The notes under the pieces were generated by a model. The model had not been told where the DNA came from, searched no databases, and saw nothing but the letters and a program-made list of their open reading frames with translations. This document shows positions 11,402 to 20,693 of a stretch of DNA of 64,000 nt, piece after piece. Numbering within the stretch: the stretch's first letter is position 1; every line of letters begins with the position of its first letter. The translations under genes were made by a program, and so were the position numbers. The stretch comes from Micromonospora ferruginea (GTDB taxonomy: Bacteria; Actinomycetota; Actinomycetes; Mycobacteriales; Micromonosporaceae): contig NZ_CP059322.2 in assembly GCF_013694245.2 (NCBI RefSeq), forward strand, positions 988,001-1,052,000. The letters are read 5' to 3'.

Positions 11402-12412
11402 CTACCGGGCAGGTTCCGCCGCCAGCCGTCGCGCCACGTCGAGATCGGTGACCAGGACGTCGACCCAGCCCCCGCGCAGCGCCGCACGGATCGCGGTGAA
11501 CTTGCGCGCCCCGCCGGCGATCGCCACGACCCGCGGTATCGAGCGCAGCGTGAGACTGTCGATGCCCAGCACCCGCTCGTCGAGTGCCGACTTGACCAGA
11601 TCACCGTTCTCGTCGAAGAACCGCAGGCAGATGTCGCCGACCGCGCCGAGCTTACGCAGCGCCTGCTGCTCAGCGTCGGCGATGGCATTGCCGCTTTCCA
11701 CCAGCAACGGCGACGGCTCCAGGCTCCCCAAGCCGGCCAGCAGCATCGTCAGGCCGCTGTAGGCGCCCATCACGTCGTTGATGTGGGGATCGGCCATCAG
11801 GACCTCACGTGCCGCCGGCGACGCCGCCAGGCCGGGCGCGGGCAGGAACACCGCCTTCGCCCCGGTCAGGATCGCCAGCCGGTCGGCCAGTCGGGTGGCG
11901 TAGATCTGCGACGTGCTGCTGCCGACCCCGCCGATGACCTGGACGACCTGCTCGGCCACCGGATTGGGCCGGGGGCGCATCGCGTCGACGGTCGACAGCA
12001 ACGTCGAACTCCACGACGAGATGCCGATCCGATCACCGCCGGTGAGTGTCGTCTCCAGGTAGACCGCGGCCGCCGCGCCGATGGCCTTCAGCGTGGACGG
12101 CTCGTCGGGGGACGAATGACCGGTGTCGGCCACCACGACGTCGCGCAGCCCGTACCGGCGCTCAATCTCCTCCTCCAGCTCGGCGTGCACACCGGCCGGG
12201 GTGACCACGGTGGTGCGCACGATGCCCAACACGGTGGCCTGCTTCAACAGCCGCGAGACGCGGGGCTGGGAGATGTGCAGCTGTTCGGCGATCTGTGGCT
12301 GCCTCACCCCGTGCTCGTGATACATGCGGGCCACCTTGGTCAGCAGCCGCAACTGGCTGGGGGCCACGCCTCCGATCGCCGGTTCGCGGAGGTTGCCGCT
12401 GTCGCTGGTCAC
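11402..12412 (-). CDS. SorC/DeoR-type sugar-responsive transcriptional regulator
   Basis: The 336-residue protein has an N-terminal helix-turn-helix (about 22-65, with QPQIAEQLHISQPRVSRLLKQA) and a SorC-family sugar-binding domain similar to EryD and DeoR effector domains. GDRIGISSWSSTL, VIGGVG and VVAIAGGARK are phosphosugar-site segments. It should control the adjacent pentose operon, probably sensing a phosphorylated intermediate. GTG 12412 is chosen over TTG 12415 because AAGGAG then lies 5 nt upstream. It is separated from the operon by the terminator at 11341-11391. Confidence 0.85.
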   Translation of the reverse strand: MTSDSGNLREPAIGGVAPSQLRLLTKVARMYHEHGVRQPQIAEQLHISQPRVSRLLKQATVLGIVRTTVVTPAGVHAELEEEIERRYGLRDVVVADTGHSSPDEPSTLKAIGAAAAVYLETTLTGGDRIGISSWSSTLLSTVDAMRPRPNPVAEQVVQVIGGVGSSTSQIYATRLADRLAILTGAKAVFLPAPGLAASPAAREVLMADPHINDVMGAYSGLTMLLAGLGSLEPSPLLVESGNAIADAEQQALRKLGAVGDICLRFFDENGDLVKSALDERVLGIDSLTLRSIPRVVAIAGGARKFTAIRAALRGGWVDVLVTDLDVARRLAAEPAR

Positions 12413-12456
12413 CAAGACTCCTTCGACGGCAGTCGAACGCTGATGCTCACGGGAGG

Positions 12457-12478
12457 AGTATAACTGAATGTAAATTCA
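12457..12478 (-). promoter_or_regulatory. Promoter -10 box and inverted repeat of the SorC-type regulator
   Basis: On the minus strand a TATACT box (12457-12462) lies 45 bp before the start codon. The inverted repeat TGAAT-GTAA-ATTCA (12465-12478) sits directly behind it, where a bound protein would cover the -10/-35 spacer. Autoregulation by the encoded regulator is a reasonable inference. Confidence 0.4.
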
Positions 12479-13146
12479 AGGCTGATTGCAGTCGTGCTCT
12501 GATCATCTCAGGTTGCCAGGGCGGTCCCGCTCGGGGCCAGAGGTGCGGGAACGGCATGCGTGGTTCAGACACCTCCGCAGGCGTGGATCAGGCATTGCCC
12601 ATGCGCCGGTCGCCTCAACGTCGGCCATCACCTGCGCGCCGAGGCAGGCGTCTCAGCGGAGAGCCGCGGCGGCCCGGGGGTCAGCCGCTGTTCCGACTGC
12701 TCGGAGGTCCAGCCGTTGTCATCGAGCGGGGTGACGAAGCCGGAGTGTCCGAAGTAGAATCAGGAAGCGTCGGTCGCCCCGGCAACGGTCAGCCCCAATG
12801 GCGCCCGACGACATGGGGAAGAGAGTGGTTGACTGAACGGTTCCGGTGGCCGAGTCAATTGACTACTTCGACCTCGACCAATCCTCCTGCACGGGCGCAA
12901 ACGCGGGCGAGCGACGGGAGTTGGCGCCTGTTGTAGGGGGCCGACCCCCGGAGCGGGAAGCTATTGTGCCGGCGGCCAAGCGGGGTGAACAGTGCATCGG
13001 GTGACCTGGCGGCTGATGGGAAGTGGAAGACGAGCTGGTGCCGGTGTCCACGCCTGCCACCCGAAATGCAATCAGAGATGTACATGTCTCGGTGCGCCGG
13101 GTAGGGTCGTGTCCATTGTTTGTCCGATGAATCGGGGTTAACAGGC
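12479..13146. other. Gap of 668 bp without a recognisable gene
   Basis: Short open frames occur here, but their codon use and composition are unlike the neighbours and I recognise none. A minus-strand stretch near 12680-12760 reads as a plausible peptide fragment (GHSGFVTPLDDNGWTSEQ), but stops precede it, so at most it is a gene relic. Confidence 0.4.
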
Positions 13147-13713
13147 ATGAAGCTACGCGAATTCGCCGCTGCCTTGGCGGCGCTGGTCGGGCTTGTCGCC
13201 GGTGGAGTGGTGGCACCGTCCGCCGCTTTCGCCGCGGACAACGGACCGTGGGAGGTGTTCCCCGCCAGCGCTGTTGACAAGTGTGTCGAGGTCCAGGGTG
13301 GGTCGACCGCGTCCAGCGCGCAGGTCCAGGTCTACACCTGCGCGACCTGGGGCGGGGGTGTCACGCCGCTGCACCAGCGGTGGATCTTCCGGCCCACCTC
13401 CAGCGGCTACCAGCGCATCGTCAACGGTAAGACGGGAATGTGCGCGAACATCAAGGGAAGCACCGACGTCAATAGCACGAAGATCGTCCAGTACGGTTGT
13501 GGTGGCAGCGGCACCCTGAACGATCAGTGGTATCCGCAGTTCGTGCGGAAGATTGGCGGGTTCGACTTCTACCAGTTCAAGAGCCGACTGAACCCCGCGA
13601 AGTGTCTCAATGTGCAGGGCAGCACGACGTCGGACGGTTCTGACCTCATTCTCTACCCGTGCAGCACGGCGAACAACGCCATCTTCTCCTGGACGCCGGC
13701 GGTCCAGGCGTAA
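13147..13713 (+). CDS. Secreted ricin-type beta-trefoil (CBM13-like) protein
   Basis: The 188-residue protein has a signal peptide (about 1-32, ending SAAFAA) followed by a single beta-trefoil domain. Three repeats are seen: DKCVEVQGGSTASSAQVQVY, GMCANIKGSTDVNSTKIVQY and AKCLNVQGSTTSDGSDLILY. Each is followed by a W-containing strand, and each opens with the conserved Cys. Such stand-alone domains bind galactose- or xylose-containing polysaccharides. The start is ATG 13147, which begins a clean signal peptide; TTG 13120 would add nine residues. A hairpin terminator follows at 13730. Confidence 0.85.
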   Translation: MKLREFAAALAALVGLVAGGVVAPSAAFAADNGPWEVFPASAVDKCVEVQGGSTASSAQVQVYTCATWGGGVTPLHQRWIFRPTSSGYQRIVNGKTGMCANIKGSTDVNSTKIVQYGCGGSGTLNDQWYPQFVRKIGGFDFYQFKSRLNPAKCLNVQGSTTSDGSDLILYPCSTANNAIFSWTPAVQA

Positions 13714-13729
13714 GTTGCGGCGAACGCCG

Positions 13730-13762
13730 AGGGGCAGGAGCGGAATGTCCGCGCCTGCCCCT
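13730..13762 (+). terminator. Hairpin terminator after the lectin gene
   Basis: AGGGGCAGGAGCGG (13730-13743) pairs with 13749-13762 (13 of 14 positions) around a 5-nt loop, 17 nt after the lectin stop. The remaining gap to 14053 (about 290 bp) shows no gene or clear signal. Confidence 0.7.
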
Positions 13763-14053
13763 TGCTGCGTGAGAGATGCCACCACGACGATACTCATCGG
13801 TATTGCTTCCTTCGGGTGCCCGCCGCGCGTACTCGGAAGCACGTGCCAGGTGCAGCAGGACCATTTCAACTGGCCGTCGCGGCTCCGGAGCGAGCGAATC
13901 GCCGTTGTTATGTGGCCTCTGGGTGCACTACCGGAGATCCCGCTGTTCGCCGTAATCCTGATTTCGGTTGAGCCACATCCACCCGGGCAGTCTCGGAGCC
14001 GGGCCGGACGTCCCGCACACCGCCCGACGGCCCGCGGGGTCGGGCCGCTCAGG

Positions 14054-15523
14054 TCACGGGCTGGTGCACGTGAGCGATGGCGACGACGGCGTTCCGGTGC
14101 CGATGAAACCGAACGTCGTGCTGCCGCCGGCCGGGACCGAGCGGTTGTAGTCGACGTTGCGCACCGTCACGGCCGAACCGCTCGTGCTCAGCGTGCCGCC
14201 CCAGACCTGGGTGATGCTCTGGCCGCCACCGAGAGTCCACTTGACGGTCCAGCCGTTGATCGCCGCGCTGCCCGCCTTCACGATGACCTCACCCTGCCAG
14301 CCGCCGTCCCAGGAGCCGGTCGTGCGGTAACTGGCGCCGCAGGCCCCGCCGGCCGGCGGGGGCGTCGTCGGGGCCGGCGTCGGACTCGACGTGGGCGACG
14401 GAGACGGGGACGGAGAGGATGTCGGTGTCGGGAGCGGGTCGGAGGTGCCGGACAGGGTCGGCCCGGCGCAACTGCTCACGATCCCCGGAACGTTACCGGC
14501 GCTGTCCGGCGTGTAGCCGTACGAGGGAGTGGTGAACGGGGTGACGCCGCCACCGATGCCGCCGGCTCCGCTGTCGCGCTTGCCGGAGGTGTTGTCGTAG
14601 ATGTTGCCCCGGGCGGTGATGTAGGACGGCCGGTCGTACATGAACTGGTGTGGGTTCTTGGTGTCCTTGAAGTAGTTGTTCTCCACCAGGACCGAGGCGA
14701 GCGAACCGACGCCGACCGCGTACGTGTTGCCGGTGGCGGTGTAGTAGTTGTTGTAGACGTGGCCCTTGCCGTAGAGCATCCGCGGCATCCGCTGGTCGAC
14801 GAGTGAGGCGAACCAGTTGTGGTGGAAGGTCGCGTTCTGCTTGCCCACGTCGGTGTCGTCGTGGTCGGCGCCGCCGCTGACCAGGCTGGCGAAGCGGTGT
14901 GGGTGGGCGTTGGTGTACCAGAACTTCACCCAGGAGACCGTGATGAAGTCCGAGCCCCGGGTGAGATCGAGTAGCCCGTCTCCTGCGTCCCAGATGTTCA
15001 GGTGGTCGAACCAGAGGTGATGTGAGCCGCGCGCGGCGGCCGTGTCGGCCGGGTAGTTGCCGGATCCGGCGCCGCGGAGGTTCAGATTCCGGATGATGAT
15101 ATTGCTGCGTCCGTCGGCGATGTTGACGCCGCCGTCGATGGTCGCGTTGGCGTCGACGCCGACCAACGTCTTGTTGCTGGCGATGTCCACCGCGCTGGTG
15201 CCGGTGTCGATCGTGCCGGAGATCCTGAGCACGCGCGGGGTGGAGTCCGTGGCGTACCGCTTGAGGTCGGCGAGGTTGTTGATCGTCTGCGGGCTGGCGT
15301 TGCCGCCGCCGGTGGTCGTGCCGAGGCCGCTGCCCGCCACGGTCGCCCAGCCGACCAGTTTGTCGTCGCAGGCGCTCGCGGCGGCGGCCGGTGTCGAGCC
15401 GAGCGGGACGGACACGTCGACCACGGCCAGCGCCGCCGCCGCGGTCAGGGTGACCGCGGCGGCGAGGGCGGCCGGTGAGCGCAGCCGTCGCCGCGGTGCT
15501 GAGTCACTTGGGTACGGGGTCAT
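14054..15523 (-). CDS. Secreted pectate lyase (PL1) with C-terminal CBM2
   Basis: The 489-residue protein starts with a signal peptide (to about residue 50). A polysaccharide lyase family 1 right-handed beta-helix follows (about 50-350), with DGLLDLTRGSDFITVSWVKF, FHHNWF and DQRMPRMLYGKGHVYNNYY, the calcium- and substrate-binding strands of pectate lyases. A Pro/Ser/Thr linker of PSPSP type (about 365-392) leads to a CBM2 of about 100 residues with paired Cys (GACGASY to LTCTSP). It should cleave polygalacturonate by beta-elimination outside the cell while held on cellulose. It fits the wall-degradation theme of the neighbouring GH3 and pentose genes. Confidence 0.92.
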   Translation of the reverse strand: MTPYPSDSAPRRRLRSPAALAAAVTLTAAAALAVVDVSVPLGSTPAAAASACDDKLVGWATVAGSGLGTTTGGGNASPQTINNLADLKRYATDSTPRVLRISGTIDTGTSAVDIASNKTLVGVDANATIDGGVNIADGRSNIIIRNLNLRGAGSGNYPADTAAARGSHHLWFDHLNIWDAGDGLLDLTRGSDFITVSWVKFWYTNAHPHRFASLVSGGADHDDTDVGKQNATFHHNWFASLVDQRMPRMLYGKGHVYNNYYTATGNTYAVGVGSLASVLVENNYFKDTKNPHQFMYDRPSYITARGNIYDNTSGKRDSGAGGIGGGVTPFTTPSYGYTPDSAGNVPGIVSSCAGPTLSGTSDPLPTPTSSPSPSPSPTSSPTPAPTTPPPAGGACGASYRTTGSWDGGWQGEVIVKAGSAAINGWTVKWTLGGGQSITQVWGGTLSTSGSAVTVRNVDYNRSVPAGGSTTFGFIGTGTPSSPSLTCTSP

Positions 15524-15611
15524 GGACGAACCTCCAGGGGTGGTGCGGCGGCCGGGGCAAGGGGTGACCGCGTCGACGGTTCATCTGCTCGCCTCGGTCG
15601 GCGGGCGCACC

Positions 15612-15662
15612 TTGCGTTATAAATTCATTCCGGCATTGAAATTCAGCTATCGCAAACAGTAA
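15612..15662 (-). promoter_or_regulatory. AT-rich promoter region of the pectate lyase gene
   Basis: A roughly 50-bp AT-rich island upstream of the pectate lyase contains a TATAAC -10-like box (minus strand, near 15615-15620) and GAATTTC/GAATT half-sites. No convincing -35 can be placed. The GAAT/ATTC half-sites resemble those at 367-380 and 12465-12478, which may hint at shared control. The remaining gap to 15820 holds no gene. Confidence 0.3.
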
Positions 15663-15820
15663 TGTCCATCGATATCCATGTCAAGGACGCGCCCTGGCCA
15701 GACGGCCGTCGACTCGCCTGGTCGGCCGACAGTCCACCGCCGGCGGTGTGCCGGGGTGTCACCAGGTGACGACACCGACACACCGCAGGTGGTGCGGAAC
15801 GATCTGCTACGGCTGTCCGG

Positions 15821-18337
15821 TCATCCAGCGGTGCACGGAGCCCCGTTGAGCGTGAACGAGGTCGGGCGTGGGTTGGTGCCGCCGTACGTGCCGTTGAAGC
15901 CGAGCCCGGTGGACGCGCCGGCCGGCAGCGAGCCGTTCCACGCGGCGTTGCCCGCCGTTACTGCCGTGCCGCTCTGCGACCAGGTGGCCGACCAGCCCTG
16001 GGTGACCCGCTGGCCGGCGTCGGGAAACGCGAAGCGCAGCGTCCAACCGGACAGCGCGGCGGTGCCGGTGTTGCGCACGGTAATGGTGGCGCTGAAGCCG
16101 CCGTCCCAGTCGTTCGTCGCGTAGGTGACCTGGCAGGCGGCCGCGCCCTGGGTGGGCGTGGGCGTAGGGGTCGGCGTGGGGTCCACGCCCGCCGCCTGCA
16201 CCACGACCGTCGTCGAGGCCGGCGAGGTGTTGCCGGCGGCATCGGCCGCCACCACGAAGAACTGCCGCGACGCGCCGGGAACCAGTCCGCTGATCGTGAC
16301 GGACGGAGTGGTCGTCCGGCCGTACACCGTGTCGGACGTGCCGGTCGTCTCGTGGACGATGTACTCCCGTACCCCCACGTCATCGGTGGACGGCGACCAG
16401 GTCAGCGTGGCGGACGTGCCGCTGACGGTGGCGCGCAGGTTGGTCGGCGCGGTCGGCGGGGTGGTGTCCGGCGCCGGGTTGCCGTAGCTCAGCCCAAAAC
16501 CGTACGGGAACAGCGGGGCCTTGCCGTCGCCGTCGTTGATCGGCTGCTGGCTGACCGACTGCATCCACGTCACCGGCAGCTTGCCGGTGGGCCGGCGCAC
16601 GGCGAACAGCACGTCCGCCACGCCCTGGCCCTCGGTGCCGGGCAGCCAGGCGGCCACCAGGGAGTTCCAGTTCGGCACCTGGGCCGCGATGTCCAGCGGG
16701 CGGCCGGAGACCAGCACGACCACCACCGGCACGCCGGCCGCGCGCAGCGTGTTGATGGTGTTCAGGTCGGTGGTGTCCAGACCCATGCCGGTGGGCCGGT
16801 CGCCCTGACCTTCGGCGTACGGCGTCTCGCCGACCACTGCGACCGCGACGTCGTAGGAGGAGTCGATGCCGCTGCCGTTGAGGCTGTAGGTCACGGTGCC
16901 GGCCGAGCCCACGGTGTTCCGGATGCCCTGCAGGACCGTCGTGCCGGGGGTGGTGTTGCCGCTGCCGCCCTGCCAGCTGACGGTCCACCCGCCGCTCTGG
17001 TTGCCGATGTTGTCGGCGTTCCTGCCGGCGACGAAGATCCGGCTGTTGGTGCGCAGTGGCAGCGCGCCGCCGTTCTTCAGCAGCACCTGCGACTCGGCCA
17101 CCGCCTCACGGGCCAACTCGCGGTGTGCCGCGTTGCCGAGAGTGCCCGCGTACGAGCGGTCCGCGAGGGGGCGTTCGAAGAGGCCCAGCTCGAACTTCTT
17201 GGTCAGGATTCGCCGGTTGGCGTCGTCGATGCGCGACATGGGCACCCGGCCCGCCTGCACCTCGGCGCGTAGGAGCGTGATGAAGGACTGCCAGGCGTCG
17301 GGCGCCATCACCATGTCGATGCCGGCGTTGACCGCCTGCGCCACCTCGGCGCCGGTGAAGCCGGGAGCGCCGTCGATCTGGTCGATGCCGTTCCAGTCGG
17401 AGACCACGAAGCCGGTGAAGCCCAGCTCGTTCTTCAGCAGGTCGGTGATCAGGTAGCGGTTGCCGTGCAGCTTCTGCCCGTTCCAGCTGCTGTACGAGAC
17501 CATGATCGAGCCCACGCCCCTGCGGATGGCCTCCACGAACGGCGGTAGGTGGATGGCCCGCAGTTCCGCCTCGGAGAGCTGGGCGTTGCCCTGGTCGGTG
17601 CCGTTCGTGGTCCCCCCGTCGCCGACGTAGTGTTTCGCGGTGGCCAGCACGCTGGCCGGTCCGCCGAGTGTGGTGCCCTGGTAGCCGGTGACGATGCTGC
17701 TCATCTGCGTCGCCAACTCGGGCTTCTCGCCGAACGACTCGTAGGTGCGGCCCCAGCGGTCGTTGCGGGCCACGCAGAGGCAGGGCGAGAAGGTCCAGTC
17801 CACGCCGGTGCCGGTGACCTCCTCGGCGGTCGCCCGACCGATCCGCTCGGCCAGACCTGGGTCGCGGGTGGCACCCAGACCGATGTTGTGCGGGAAGATC
17901 GTCGAGCCGACCACGTTGTTGTGTCCGTGCACGGCATCCGAGCCGTAGAGCATCGGGATGCCGAGCGGCGTGGCGAGCGCGCCCCGCTGGAAGGCGTCGT
18001 ACATGTCGGCCCAGCCGGCCGGGGTGTTCGGTGACGGTGCCGAGCCGCCGCCGGAGAGGACGGAGCCGAGCCGGCGGGCGGTGACGTCGGTGGGGCTGAC
18101 CTTGGCGCGCTCGGCCTGGGTCATCTGGCCGATCTTCTCGTCCAGTGACATTCGCGACAACAGGTCCGCCACCCGCTGGGACGCGGGCAGGGACGAATCC
18201 TGGTAGGGCAGCGTCTGAGCCGCCGCGACCGGGGCCAGGGTCAGACCGGTCGCGGCGAGTGCGACCGTCGTGGCCACGCCGACGACGGCTGTCCGGGTAC
18301 GAGATGGGCGCGTGGATCCGTGGAGCCGGATGCGCAT
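15821..18337 (-). CDS. Secreted GH3 beta-glucosidase with FN3 and CBM2 domains
   Basis: The protein of about 838 residues has a signal peptide (to about 40) and a GH3 N-terminal TIM barrel ending in GFVVSDWNGID, where the Asp near residue 312 is the catalytic nucleophile. The GH3 C-terminal sandwich carries VVLVSGRPL and GTEGQGVADVLF. A fibronectin type III domain (about 630-715) and a C-terminal CBM2 (about 735-838) follow. Substrate contacts KHYVGDGGT and NDRWGRTYESFGE are present. Likely role: releasing glucose from cello-oligosaccharides, or other beta-glycosides, at cellulose surfaces. ATG 18337 is chosen over 18343 because AAGGGA then sits 6 nt upstream instead of abutting the codon. 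Confidence 0.92.
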   Translation of the reverse strand: MRIRLHGSTRPSRTRTAVVGVATTVALAATGLTLAPVAAAQTLPYQDSSLPASQRVADLLSRMSLDEKIGQMTQAERAKVSPTDVTARRLGSVLSGGGSAPSPNTPAGWADMYDAFQRGALATPLGIPMLYGSDAVHGHNNVVGSTIFPHNIGLGATRDPGLAERIGRATAEEVTGTGVDWTFSPCLCVARNDRWGRTYESFGEKPELATQMSSIVTGYQGTTLGGPASVLATAKHYVGDGGTTNGTDQGNAQLSEAELRAIHLPPFVEAIRRGVGSIMVSYSSWNGQKLHGNRYLITDLLKNELGFTGFVVSDWNGIDQIDGAPGFTGAEVAQAVNAGIDMVMAPDAWQSFITLLRAEVQAGRVPMSRIDDANRRILTKKFELGLFERPLADRSYAGTLGNAAHRELAREAVAESQVLLKNGGALPLRTNSRIFVAGRNADNIGNQSGGWTVSWQGGSGNTTPGTTVLQGIRNTVGSAGTVTYSLNGSGIDSSYDVAVAVVGETPYAEGQGDRPTGMGLDTTDLNTINTLRAAGVPVVVVLVSGRPLDIAAQVPNWNSLVAAWLPGTEGQGVADVLFAVRRPTGKLPVTWMQSVSQQPINDGDGKAPLFPYGFGLSYGNPAPDTTPPTAPTNLRATVSGTSATLTWSPSTDDVGVREYIVHETTGTSDTVYGRTTTPSVTISGLVPGASRQFFVVAADAAGNTSPASTTVVVQAAGVDPTPTPTPTPTQGAAACQVTYATNDWDGGFSATITVRNTGTAALSGWTLRFAFPDAGQRVTQGWSATWSQSGTAVTAGNAAWNGSLPAGASTGLGFNGTYGGTNPRPTSFTLNGAPCTAG

Positions 18338-18530
18338 GAGCATTCCCTTCGGGAATCGATGGCGGTGCCCTGAGGTTGCCCTGTGCCCGGACCTCGGCTC
18401 CGCCTCATGATGCCACGCCCCACGCCCTCCTTCGTGGACGGCGCTGCCCGGGTCACCGCGGTATTGACAGCGCGTGTCCCGAACGCTGAGGCTCTACAGA
18501 GCGATACCTATCGATAAATGCGGGGGCGTG

Positions 18531-20189
18531 ATGCGACGTTGGATCTTCGCGCTGGCCACGGCTGCTGCGGTCGTCGTCGGTGGGGGCGTGACGATGGTGC
18601 TGGGGCCGGCCTACGCCGCGGCGGTGTGCACCGTGGACTACACGATCACCCGGGAGTGGTCCAACGGCTTCTGGGCCGAGCTCACCGTCACCAACCTGGG
18701 CTCTCCCGTCACCGACTGGTGGCTGCGGTTCCGGCAGGCCAGGGATCAGACGATCACCATGGGTCTCGACCGGCTGCCGGACGGATACACGCTCGGCAGC
18801 GGCGAGTTGTACCCGATCACCACGCTCCGCCCACCGCCGGGGTCCACGCTTGCGTCCGGCGCCGCGGTGACGGTGCGGTTCGGCGGCAACCACCGGGTCG
18901 CGGACCCCGAGCCGACCGACTGGGTGTTGAGCGGCCAGCCGTGCGACGTGGACGTCGCCGGCCCGACCCACTCGTCGCCGCCGTCGGCATCGGGCAGCCC
19001 GCAGCCCAGCCCCAGCCCGCTGCCGGGCGGGCCGTCGGTGGCGCTCACCTCGCCCCTGCCCAACGACTTCTTCGCCGCGCCGGGCGTCATCCCGATCCGG
19101 GCGGAGGCCACGGCGGCGGCCGGCCGACAAATCGAGCGGGTCGAGTTCCGGGAGCGCGGAACGTTGCTCGCCGTGGACACCACCGCGCCGTACGGGTTCG
19201 ACTGGCGCGGCGTGCCGCCGACCAGTGGTACCCGCGTCACCGCCACCGCCTACGACAGCAGCGGCGCCCAGGCCACCGCCGAGGTCCGCGGCCTCCGGGT
19301 GCTCCCACCGCCGGCACCCGGCGCCGCACCCGCGCTGAAGGCGTTCGGCAACCGCATCCTCACGGTCACCGCCGGCCCGAGGCCTTACCGGCCACGCGGA
19401 ATCATTCGGTCGGTCGTGCCCGCCGAGTGCGCCTGGGGACCGATCCGCTGGGACGGCCCGGTCGACGACGCTTCCGTGGTCGCGCTGCGGGCCCGCGGCG
19501 TCGACGCGGTGCGGGTCGTGCTGAGCGACGCCTGCCACATCTACACCGGAAGCCCTACCGACAGACGGAACCGCGTCGGCTACCTCGACGAGGCGGCCGG
19601 GTACGTCGACCGACTCGTCCGGGCCGGCATCACACCCATCGTGTCGCTGCGCCAGACCGATGATCTCGCCGCCCGCTCGTTCTGGAGCGCGGCGGCGGAG
19701 GTGTTCGGGGACGACAACGCGGTGGTCTTCGACATCTCGCCCGACAACTTCCCGGCAGCCGGCGGGACCGATCCCGCTACGGTCTGGACCTGCTGGCGCG
19801 ACGGCGGTCCCGCATGCCTGGGCACCAGTCTGCCGACCTTCGGCGTGCAGGAGCAGATCCGGCTGCTTCGCGTCCGAGGCTCGTTCAACCTGGTCCTCGC
19901 CGCCGGGATCGACGGCGGCAACGACCTGCGTCGGTGGCTGGAATACCGCCCGGCCGACCCGGACGGCCGCAGCGTGGCTGCCGCCTGGCGCGTCGACGAC
20001 CGCTCGGCCTGCGCCACGCCGGCCTGCTGGCAGGCCACCCTGCTCCCGGTCGCCGCCCAGGTGCCGCTGATCGCCACCGACGTCCGCGCCGGCTCGGCGG
20101 CGCCGACGTTCGTGCTGCGGACGGTCACCTGGCTCGACCGGCACGGCATCGGCCACCTGCGCCCGTCGAACGGAGGAGACGCAAGCTGA
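18531..20189 (+). CDS. Secreted CBM2 - Ig-like - GH5-like barrel protein, probably catalytically degenerate
   Basis: The 552-residue protein has a signal peptide (about 1-28) and an N-terminal CBM2 (about 30-140, from CTVDYTITREWSNGFWAELT). A Ser/Pro linker and a bacterial Ig-like domain (about 175-260) follow. The C-terminal region (about 280-550) has the look of a GH5 cellulase barrel, with GIIRSVVPAECAW, DAVRVVLSDACH, AGYVDRLVRAGITPIVSL and WLDRHGIGHL. Where GH5 enzymes have the acid/base NEP motif, this protein reads VVFDISPDNFPA, so the catalytic Glu is absent. It may be a binding protein or pseudoenzyme. GTG 18528 is an alternative start. It is divergent from the GH3 gene. Confidence 0.75.
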   Translation: MRRWIFALATAAAVVVGGGVTMVLGPAYAAAVCTVDYTITREWSNGFWAELTVTNLGSPVTDWWLRFRQARDQTITMGLDRLPDGYTLGSGELYPITTLRPPPGSTLASGAAVTVRFGGNHRVADPEPTDWVLSGQPCDVDVAGPTHSSPPSASGSPQPSPSPLPGGPSVALTSPLPNDFFAAPGVIPIRAEATAAAGRQIERVEFRERGTLLAVDTTAPYGFDWRGVPPTSGTRVTATAYDSSGAQATAEVRGLRVLPPPAPGAAPALKAFGNRILTVTAGPRPYRPRGIIRSVVPAECAWGPIRWDGPVDDASVVALRARGVDAVRVVLSDACHIYTGSPTDRRNRVGYLDEAAGYVDRLVRAGITPIVSLRQTDDLAARSFWSAAAEVFGDDNAVVFDISPDNFPAAGGTDPATVWTCWRDGGPACLGTSLPTFGVQEQIRLLRVRGSFNLVLAAGIDGGNDLRRWLEYRPADPDGRSVAAAWRVDDRSACATPACWQATLLPVAAQVPLIATDVRAGSAAPTFVLRTVTWLDRHGIGHLRPSNGGDAS

Positions 20190-20219
20190 GGTTCCCCCGG
20201 GTGGGTTCGGTCGGGGGTG

Positions 20220-20242
20220 GGGGACCGGTGAACCGGGTCCCC
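20220..20242. terminator. Possible terminator hairpin
   Basis: GGGGACC (20220-20226) pairs with GGTCCCC (20236-20242) across a 9-nt loop, between two convergent genes. The stem is short, so the call is modest. Confidence 0.4.
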
Positions 20243-20266
20243 GGAGCGGCGCTGATCCTCGGTGGG

Positions 20267-20662
20267 CTACAGGTTGTTGATCCGGGCCAGGAGGTCTGCC
20301 TCGGTCAGATTCTCCAGGGCTGCGTCCTGCTTGCGGCCCAGGGCCGCCAGCAGCCGCTCCTTCTCCAGCTTCTTGGCCGCTGCCGCCTTCGCCGCCTGGT
20401 CCTCCATGAGGCGGAAGGCGATGACGTGCTTGACGACCTCCAGCTTGGCCTCCAGGGTCGCCTTGGCCGGATTGGCCTCGGTGGCCACGAACGACTCGGT
20501 GTCGACGGCCTTGAGCTCGGCGTTGACCGCCCTGGCCACGTCGTCGAGGCTGAAGCCGGACTTGGCGGTCAGCGGAAGCTCCCAGAGCTGTTCCGTGCTC
20601 AGCAGTCCCTTGGTCGACGGATAGCGGAACTTCTCCCGGGTGGCCTTCTCGAAAATGGTCAC
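20267..20662 (-). CDS. Small charged coiled-coil protein of unknown function
   Basis: The 131-residue protein has no signal peptide. It begins MTIFEKATREKFRYPSTKG, contains a GFSLDDVARAVN segment, and ends in a long Ala/Lys/Glu-rich helix (about 75-120) likely to form a coiled coil. The GTG start has an AGAGAGG site close upstream. It lies 31 nt after the large unknown gene on the same strand, so the two are co-transcribed and probably partners. I recognise no named family. The style recalls small proteins in phage or virion-type operons, but that is only an impression. Confidence 0.75.
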   Translation of the reverse strand: MTIFEKATREKFRYPSTKGLLSTEQLWELPLTAKSGFSLDDVARAVNAELKAVDTESFVATEANPAKATLEAKLEVVKHVIAFRLMEDQAAKAAAAKKLEKERLLAALGRKQDAALENLTEADLLARINNL

Positions 20663-20693
20663 GGCGACCTCTCTGGAATGTACGGGTGGGGAA

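Noticed and set aside
12486..12936. Several overlapping open frames in the gap after the SorC-type regulator
   Set aside because: Composition is unlike neighbouring proteins, starts lack ribosome-binding sites and nothing is recognised.
18464..18500. TTGACA upstream of the CBM2/GH5-like gene as a promoter
   Set aside because: No -10 box lies at a workable distance; TACAGA is 25 bp away.
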